64,000 nucleotides of DNA, taken from Rhyzopertha dominica. Lineage: Eukaryota; Arthropoda; Insecta; Coleoptera; Bostrichidae. The notes below the pieces were generated by a model. That model had not been told where the DNA came from. It saw nothing but the letters and a program-made list of their open reading frames with translations, and did no database searches. Of this stretch, positions 57,412-64,000 are shown one piece after another. The position numbers and the translations under genes are program-made. The stretch is taken from assembly GCA_025024175.1 (NCBI GenBank), contig QCXZ01000137.1, forward strand, positions 76,818,680-76,882,679, given 5' to 3'. Numbering within the stretch: the stretch's first letter is position 1; the number at the start of each line of letters is the position of its first letter.

Positions 57412-58684
57412 TGAGGCATGTTTTTTAAGTAAGTACCGTTTTGTGATTCCACCGCCGCAGCCCTACGGTCGGCGTTCCGCGCATGCGCGCTGGTTACCTA
57501 CATCTCTTCTATACGCACTGACGCCATTACAGTTTGATTCTTCATTGTATACGTTGTTTACTGAGTGTCCCGCCGATTGTGAAGTACGGGCTGTTATACG
57601 ATTAATTAGTGCTAAAGGCGAAAAACCGATCGATATTCATCGTGAGATCTGTGAAGTTTACGGACAAAACATTATGAGTGATGGAATGGTAAGGAAATGG
57701 GTGAGAGCATTTAAAGATGGCCGCACAAATGTGCATGATGAAGAACGGAGTGGGCGTCCTTCGGTCGTTAATGAAGATTTGGTGCAGAAAGCGAACGAAA
57801 AGGTGAGAGAAAACAGACGCTTTACAATTTCATCATTGTGCGACTGCTTTCCTCAATATTCTCCTAGTGTTTTGTATCGCATTGTGATCGAGAACTTGAA
57901 TTACCGGAAATTGTGTTCACGTTGGGTTCCGAAAATGTTGAGGGATTTGCACAAAACCCAACGTTTAGGCAGTGCATTGACTTTCATTGAGCGGTACCAC
58001 AACGAAGGTGAAGATTTTTTAGACCAAATTGTTACTGGTGACGAAACATGGGTGGCCTACGTCACACCAGAATCGAAACAACAATCCATGGAATGGCGAC
58101 ATTCATCATCACCCAAAAAAGTGAAGTTTAAGCAAACAATTTCTGCCTGGAAAATCATGTGCACAGTTTTTTTGGGACAGAAAAGGAGTATTGCTAGTGG
58201 AGTTTCTGCCTCGTAATGAGACAATCAATGTAGTGTCTTATTGTAAGACATTGAACAATCTGCGTCGTGCAGTCCAGAACAAAAGACGTGGCAAGTTGAA
58301 TAAGGGTATCGTTTTGCTGCATGACAATGCCCGTCCACATGTGGCTAATCGGATCAAAGATCTCATCAAATCTTTTAAATGGGAAACTCTAGATCATCCT
58401 CCATACAGCCCTTATCTGGCGCCCAGCGACTATCATTTGTTCCTGCACTTGAAGAAACACCTGGGTGGCCAGCGTCTTCAAGACGATAACGAAGTCGAAA
58501 CATTTGTGATACAGTGTTTAAACAAGTCAGGCGGCAGAATTTTATGAGGAGTGCCTCAATATTCACGGAAATTATGTAGAAAAGTAGATTAAGGTACAGG
58601 CTTTCATGTAAGATAAAATTATTGCGATATCTTTGCACGTCTTTTTTTAATTCCAAAACGGTACTTACTTAAAAAACATGCCTC
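57412..58684 (+). mobile_element. Mariner element, nearly complete
   Basis: Bounded by inverted repeats of about 31 bp (GAGGCATGTTTTTTAAGTAA and onward, left; exact complement ending at 58684, right), differing only at the outermost base. TA lies on each side (57410-57411 and 58685-58686). Length 1,273 bp is typical of mariner. It carries a transposase reading frame from about 57568 to 58587 with two single-base insertions. Well-preserved ends suggest a relatively young copy that could perhaps still be moved by transposase from elsewhere. Confidence 0.93.
57568..58587 (+). pseudogene. Mariner transposase with two +1 frameshifts
   Basis: About 340 residues of a DD34D transposase. The N-terminal helix-turn-helix region is CPADCEVRAVIRLISAKGEK, then MSDGMVRKWVRAFKDGRTN and the linker HDEERSGRPSVV. 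First Asp is in VTGDETW, second in VLLHDNARPH, third in HPPYSPYLAPSDYHLF. The expected initiator Met is not present just before CPADC, where the frame runs upstream through the element end, so the start codon seems lost. A T run of 7 instead of 6 near 58170 shifts the frame. A further extra T near 58530 shifts it again before the C-terminal AEFYEECLNIHGNYVEK and stop at 58585-58587. All three catalytic Asp residues remain. Confidence 0.92.
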
Positions 58685-58686
58685 GT

Positions 58687-60187
58687 ACAATACATTTTTA
58701 TGTTTACCCACCCTACTCTGCCGTGTGGGTTAGTCTGTGCAATAGTAAGCTGGTGCCTTATTTTTTCGGTAAGTACCTTCAATCTTTGTGCCTCCTGGTT
58801 TAGCAATTCGAATAACGAATTACCGCCATTCCCTCTTTGTTTTTGGTGTTTGTTACCTCGTAGCAATAAGGGGGGTAACAATATTTCTATGCGGATGGAT
58901 TGGTAGAGGACAACCCTTTGAATGGTTACTCAGCTTGTCAGGTCTCAATATTTTGGACTAGTTTTTATGAGAGCACTTGAAAAGCAATTGTTTAAAATTT
59001 AACCTGCAAATTTTCATAAACTTTCATTAAATGCGTTTGTTTATCATCTCGTACATACTCCAGCTTTAAGTCAGTAACAGATAAAAGAGGATTGCACCGT
59101 AAATAAGCATCCCAATATGTCCGATATCGCAATTAGGACGAAAATGTATGCTTGATGTGAAGTAGCAACCCGTATTACAACTACTAGCTTTATGTGTACA
59201 TTCTGTATGCATAACACACATATTTAACACCGTCAGTGGCACGCATGATGGACAAATGACGATATTCAGCATACGCCTGTTGTAATATGCAGTGCTTACG
59301 TAGTCAAAGTGAGTGATCGAAGTCCCTGTGAGCCCAGCGGTCCCAAAGCCCTCAAATTTGCGCCGAACACGTTCCCATAACGGACAGCAAGATTGTAAAG
59401 TCCGATTAGTGCAACAGCCAACTGCAATCAAAGTCCGATAGGAATGTGTTTATTAGACCCAGCTCTCTGGGGCGCTATAATTATGTCAGTCGGGCGCTTT
59501 GAGCGTATATCGAAATTAATTGTTGACAAACAGGTATAATTAATTATCCCGTTCAGCCTGAATGTCGCACCTTCATTAGGTCCCAAATTATTTTATGTCT
59601 GTTTAATACGGTTGGAGTGCCGGGATTTAACGGGAGGCTATGACTTGTTTGCGGAAATAGGGAATATTGAATTGAAATTTATCTCCAACGGGTATAACTT
59701 ACTGATGTAGGGCGAAATCGGTTGCAAGACAAAGATTTAATTTAACAAAAAAGCGTACTCAACTTTAAGTGAAATATGCACGAAAACTGAACAGCTAAAA
59801 CTTTATAGTAAGTAAATGCGTCAATTCCACCATATTTCAGGTAGTATTTTAGTCATCGTCATGCTGTTTGGGCATGTGTTGTTTTGTATGGTGTTGATTT
59901 AGGTACTGCCAAAGTCGGAATGCTTTATTGCCCTTCGATTTCTTTAATTTACAGATTTCATGTCACAAGCAATTTGAAGAATTACACTAAGTTCTTTTTT
60001 CAAAAGCGCTTAAACAAAGAGCTAACATAAAATGAAATGTTTTTGTGTATAAGTGTCTAAAGAAAATAATTAATAATGTTGTCCATGCATGTGGGTTTCC
60101 CAAAAATTTCTAAAGATAAGTAAGGAGAAGACTGGTTTCGTATAATTAATTAAACCTAAGATTGATTATTAATTTCCGTTTCATAAC
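58687..60187. other. No gene recognised; GC-richer island at 59320-59720
   Basis: The island at about 59320-59720 is non-repetitive, with TTAATTGTTGACAAAC and TAATTAATTA sites between GC-rich blocks, and is a candidate regulatory element. A minus-strand frame at 59066-59431 is open for 121 codons but not recognisable. The rest is AT-rich. Confidence 0.35.
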
Positions 60188-60909
60188 TTTTTTCTAAGAC
60201 AAACAGTCCTCGTGATATTAGCAAATAACTCGAAAATTATTAACTTAACAAAAAAATTACAAGAGTGCTTTATGATCAGAAATTTGATTTCCTATATAAT
60301 ACCAAAATTTAAAAAAATCGTACGAGCAGGGTCCAAAATAGGTTTTTTGTAAATATTTCGAAAATGTCAAAACTTTGAATAAATTTTCTAAGACACTTTT
60401 TGTGAGAAATTTTATTTCCTATCTGATGGTATTTTCATTTTTTGAATATATTAAATATATTCGGAGATATTTAGGAAAAACAGTTTTCTTTAAGTGACGC
60501 TTTTTTGCTAATATTTTCTAAACAGTTTTCTGCACCGAAAATTTATAAGAACGAATAATACTCGCAGTTATACTACTAATCACATACTAAACGAAAAAAA
60601 TAAAAAATAAAAATTTGCAAAAAGGGTAGTTACCTCCCAATTTCGCCCCCTTTCCGATACCCTACTTACCCCACAAACAATAGGTCGCTTTGGGTAGATG
60701 AGATTTATACGTCTGCAAAATTTCTAATTCATATATTAAGTCTTTCGAATGTTATGGTGTCCACAAACAATACCACAGACACACAGACAAGAAATTTTTA
60801 TTTGCTCAAATTTAGTTTTTTTGCGTTTTCGACCATTTTCAAGCGAATGAGCAAATACCAATTTTTGAAAAAAATTTTCACGATACTTTCCATCCGTTGG
60901 ATGTGGAAG
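60188..60909. mobile_element. TA-flanked TIR element, copy 3 (5'-truncated)
   Basis: Matches copies 1 and 2 from the TTTTTTCTAAGACAAACAGT landmark onward and ends TTGGATGTGGAAG followed by TA. The left TIR is missing. It has the same orientation as copy 1. Confidence 0.78.
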
Positions 60910-61344
60910 TAAGAAAATTATTTATGTCATTGTAATTTCCTGTAAAAAGGCAAATAGCACCATCTGCATAACTATACCATAATATAATATGGTAAGAAAA
61001 TCAAATCTAGAAAATATCTTGTCCTAAATTATTGATAAAAAGTTCTGCTAAAAGTGGGTTTTGCTAAACCTGACTTTTGTATGGAATATTTATTATTGAA
61101 ACACAAGAAAATTGATTTAAAACAAATTTTGTTAAATAAACCAAATTATTTTTGTGTAACATATGTATATAAGTTACAATTTTTTGGAGGTATTAAAAGA
61201 AATAATTAAATGACATCGAAAGAGACAAGGAAAGAGTCTTGTGGAATTTTAAAATTCTCAAGTTTATTGGTCAAATCAATTGAAGTTTTATTAGCTAAGG
61301 AATTTTCGAAATTCAAAACGCCACAAAAAATCAAATTTAACCGT
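60910..61344. other. No gene recognised; probably PLE-derived at its right end
   Basis: AT-rich DNA. The last part probably belongs to the decayed PLE that continues from 61345. Confidence 0.35.
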
Positions 61345-62300
61345 TCAGCTAAATTTTAACAATGGGAATTTATGTAACAAACTAGATGTCTGATAGGACA
61401 GTTTATTTTCTTTGTGTATTTTAGGAAGTTCATTAAGGCTCGGTGTTAATGGATTCATAGACAATAATTTTGACTTAGTGCAGTTAAATAATTTTAATAT
61501 TGGTTCAACTTTGCATAACAGTTCTTTTAGTCTGTTGTTAAACTTAATAGTATTATCAGTCAGTTCTAAGATTTCCACCGTTCCAGAAGTTAAAAACTTT
61601 ATTTATATTATCGTTCTTATCTAAAATAACTAAACAACTACCTTTATCTGCTTTGGAAAAAATTAAGTTTTTATTTATTATTTTAGAATCTATACTTTTA
61701 AGTATATTAATTGTGTCAAAAGACAAATTTTTTTTTGATTTCTAGAAAATAATGCTTTTAATAATTTTTTGTAATAATGAAATCATATTTGGAATTTATA
61801 GGTTTAAATTTTCTAAAATTGTTTCACAATCTTCTACCTGTAAATTAATGTCTTTAATATTAATTTTTTACGTGCAACAAATTTCAATCCTCGATTTTTT
61901 AACTTACGTTTTAGCTTGAAATGAAGATTACTTGATCTATATGAATTAATCTCCCAATTTATAATCTAAACAAGAGAATTCAATATAACTGAGTAAAGAA
62001 GATAACTTAAAATACAAAAATTTTAAATTAATGTTAACTAAATTAAGATCGTCATAGTGGGTCTTCACTTCTGTCTTCAACCACATTCTTTGAGCTGTTC
62101 TTAAAGCAACTTGAGCTGCTCTACTGTTAAAAAATGTTTTAGTGGCCACAAAAACAGGTACAAGATCATGTTTAGTGTAAGCTTGGATAAACCATATTTT
62201 AAGCAGAAGTTTCTTGCGTTTCCATTAATAAATTATAGAAAGTCTTAACCAGTATAGCTTGTCTAGCTTCATTAGGTATTGTATTGTTGTGGATATTTAG
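61345..62300 (-). pseudogene. PLE protein relic, N-terminal region
   Basis: On the minus strand, frame 62149-61946 has the PLE N-terminal motif (AAQVALRTAQRMWLKTEVK, then HYDDLNLVN). Frame 61578-61345 has ILKLFNCTKSKLLSMNPLTP, then SLNELPKIHKENK, the block just before the first RT motifs of Penelope-like proteins (LPKIHK). Both are on one strand and in the correct order. The catalytic RT and GIY-YIG parts are not present within the window. It belongs to the same superfamily as the PLE at 48850-51075, but no long nucleotide match between them was seen. Confidence 0.7.
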
Positions 62301-62622
62301 TTGTGTTACTTATTAAAAATTAAACTCCACCAAGTCCAACGTATATGCACTTTATTTATAAATGAATGAGCAAGGCGCTTTCATTGAATTCATGTTTGTT
62401 TGTGACATGCAGGCTGCTTATAGTTTGAAGTTAAGAATACTTATTTCCAATTTGAAAACGTCATTTTCAATTTAAATCCTTTTTAATTCTAATTTTACAA
62501 GCCACAGACGATGGCTAGTAGTAGTTGAAAGCGTTTTGTCAATTCATTTATAAATAAAGTAGATACCTAACGTTGGACTTGGTGGAGTAAAATTACTAAT
62601 AAGTAATATAACTAAATATCCA
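62288..62622. repeat. Inverted repeat at the 5' end of the second PLE, with hammerhead-like motif
   Basis: Arms 62288-62378 and 62535-62622 are inverted copies (landmarks GTGGATATTTAGTT, CTCCACCAAGTCCAACGT, CTTTATTTATAAATGAA) with a spacer of about 156 bp. They lie upstream of the PLE N-terminal region and probably are facing terminal repeats. A hammerhead-like motif is at 62505-62532 on + (CAGACGA, GGCTA/TAGTT hairpin, GAAA, GC); core position 4 is A instead of U. Confidence 0.6.
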
Positions 62623-63704
62623 CTTTGAACAAAAGGTCCAGCTAGCAATATTTGAGCTTTATTAGTTAAAGGGTTCTAATAAAATGCGGATAAGATAGTA
62701 GCTACCAAGTCAAACATGTTAACATTTGTTGCTTCGTTCATTCGCTTACAGCACTATAGCTGTTTGTATAATTGTATTTGTGTGTAGATATACATCAAAA
62801 TTTCAAGTGTAGTGAAGAACCCTCCACGAAAGAGCGTGTCCTTGTTTTAATTTAGTCCATGTAGGTACTTGAGATTTCTAAAACTTCGTCGCCAATCCCT
62901 GAAAATCGTCTTCGTCAGTTAGAGGGGACCCAGACCAACTGCTTAGCGTGAAATTACTTCACTCACTTCATAAAATCTGTTGTACGATGTCCTCTTTGCT
63001 TAACTGAAATAACCTCATCCACTTAATTACTAGAAGCGTTAGCTACCTGGCCAGTTAGTGCCCTTGTANATTTCAGACGGCGCCATCGCCTTAATNATAA
63101 CGGAAGAAAGTGTCGCCGCTCGCTCCATGAAATGCCATGGAGACGACCGAGCACCCCTAGTAGATAAACTCCCTCGAGCGAGCTACATATAGNTTGCAGT
63201 CGCGTGTCTCTTGCTATGTTCCAGCACACAAGAAGTTTGGGACTTGGGGCGTATTCGGGCACTCACTGTTTGCAAACTTCTATGTTCTGCACACAGTCCT
63301 GCACAGATGTCGACTGTAGCGTAAATGGAGTCTACTAGTTATGCCATTGCGAATAAATAAATAATCAGTTCGTATCATATGACGTGGACAAGTTCGGGCA
63401 ACTTCAAAATTATCCAGAGGGGGTATTGGCAAAAAAACCTCATTTTTGAACAGTGAAAATAATGAGCAAAATGTGTATTGTACAGTGTATTCGTATCGTA
63501 ATGTAGTACAAATGTACTGTGTGACATCAGAAACGCAACGTGCTTTGTCAATTTTAGAAACAATCATTTTCTTCTTGTGTGTCAACCAGTATTTGTATTT
63601 TCACGTCTTTTTCGCGATAAAAACCATATCCGTTATCGCTAATAAGAACAAAATCTCCAGGTGTTTCTATTTTTCTCGTGACCTAGTGATAATTTTCATT
63701 CACT
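62623..63704. other. No gene recognised
   Basis: AT-rich flanks with a GC-richer part at about 63010-63260 containing three N bases. Open frames there are not recognisable. It probably includes the 5' part of the transposon whose ORF starts at 63705. Confidence 0.35.
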
Positions 63705-64000
63705 ATGTTATTTGCAATCGCAGTGCCTCAATTAACTGAACATGATCGCATCGAAATTTGGATGATGATTGGTTATGGAGATAGAAGGCGAAGTTATTCG
63801 GAAGTAGTTGCACCCTACAATGCAATTCACGAAGATCGTGTTGCCAGATCAACAGTTATTAAAACATTGTAACGCTCTGACGATACAGGCGGTGTTAAAA
63901 ATCGTCAAAAACCAGGACGTTCGAAGGTTACTACGAGAGACGAAGGTAGCTTGAATTTCCTTTAAGATGTGCAAAAGAATTGCAAGTATTCCGTACAACA
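63705..64000 (+). pseudogene. Tc1/mariner-type transposase, N-terminal part, runs off the window
   Basis: From ATG at 63705: LTEHDRIEIWMMIGYGDRRR and SYSEVVAPYN, then STVIKTL, the helix-turn-helix start of an insect DDE transposase (LTE.ERIEILMMIGYGDR type). The frame continues as DDTGGVKNRQKPGRSKVTTR to the window edge with two nonsense codons (TAA at 63870 and near 63963), each one change from a Gln codon. The catalytic domain lies outside the window. Confidence 0.7.

Noticed and set aside
57350..57567. Extension of the mariner ORF to 57350
   Set aside because: That start lies outside the terminal inverted repeat at 57412, so the upstream codons are chance read-through rather than transposase.
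59066..59431. Minus-strand 121-codon frame as a gene
   Set aside because: Content is not recognisable and the frame lies next to and partly inside a GC-richer island where open frames are expected by composition.

Overview
The window looks like an AT-rich, gene-poor stretch of an insect nuclear genome. The evidence is the mobile-element complement: Penelope-like elements (PLEs), RTE and Jockey/CR1-type LINEs, mariner and pogo-type transposons, a tyrosine-recombinase element, short inverted-repeat elements with TA target sites, and hammerhead-ribozyme repeats. A beetle would fit, but that is only an impression. I found no intact host protein gene, tRNA or rRNA, and nothing bacterial. Roughly a third of the window is recognisable mobile DNA, mostly decayed. 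The rest is AT-rich sequence with scattered GC-richer islands that may be old regulatory elements.

Layout. 0-10 kb: a hammerhead retrozyme-like repeat cut by the left edge, a broken pogo-type transposase with a PHD-like tail, some unrecognised overlapping ORFs, and a very young 1,968-bp non-autonomous LTR retrotransposon (two 500-bp LTRs, CTAT duplication). 10-26 kb: a decayed unrecognised coding segment, a 689-bp TIR element, two pieces of one RTE reverse transcriptase, a second hammerhead-like relic and a transposase relic. 26-34 kb: a nest of elements with a 5'-truncated LINE, a second LINE carrying a 646-bp near-perfect palindrome, a TIR element split by a third LINE, and an inverted retrozyme copy with an intact hammerhead core and a 12-bp target-site duplication. 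35-48 kb: a TA-flanked TIR element, more LINE relics, a broken tyrosine recombinase and a broken RTE element. 48-64 kb: a PLE with inverted terminal repeats, two more copies of the TA-flanked TIR family, a nearly intact mariner with two one-base frameshifts, a second PLE relic and the start of another transposase.

The most notable system is the hammerhead-bearing material. Two copies (1-385 and 33604-33909) belong to one family of about 306-352 bp with a type I hammerhead of 90 nt. One has every catalytic-core base and a clean 12-bp duplication. The other continues into a second unit, as expected of DNA copied from a circular or multimeric RNA. A differently folded relic lies at 19.75 kb, and four PLE-related segments carry hammerhead-like motifs. 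PLEs and retrozymes may share reverse-transcription machinery; that link is inference.
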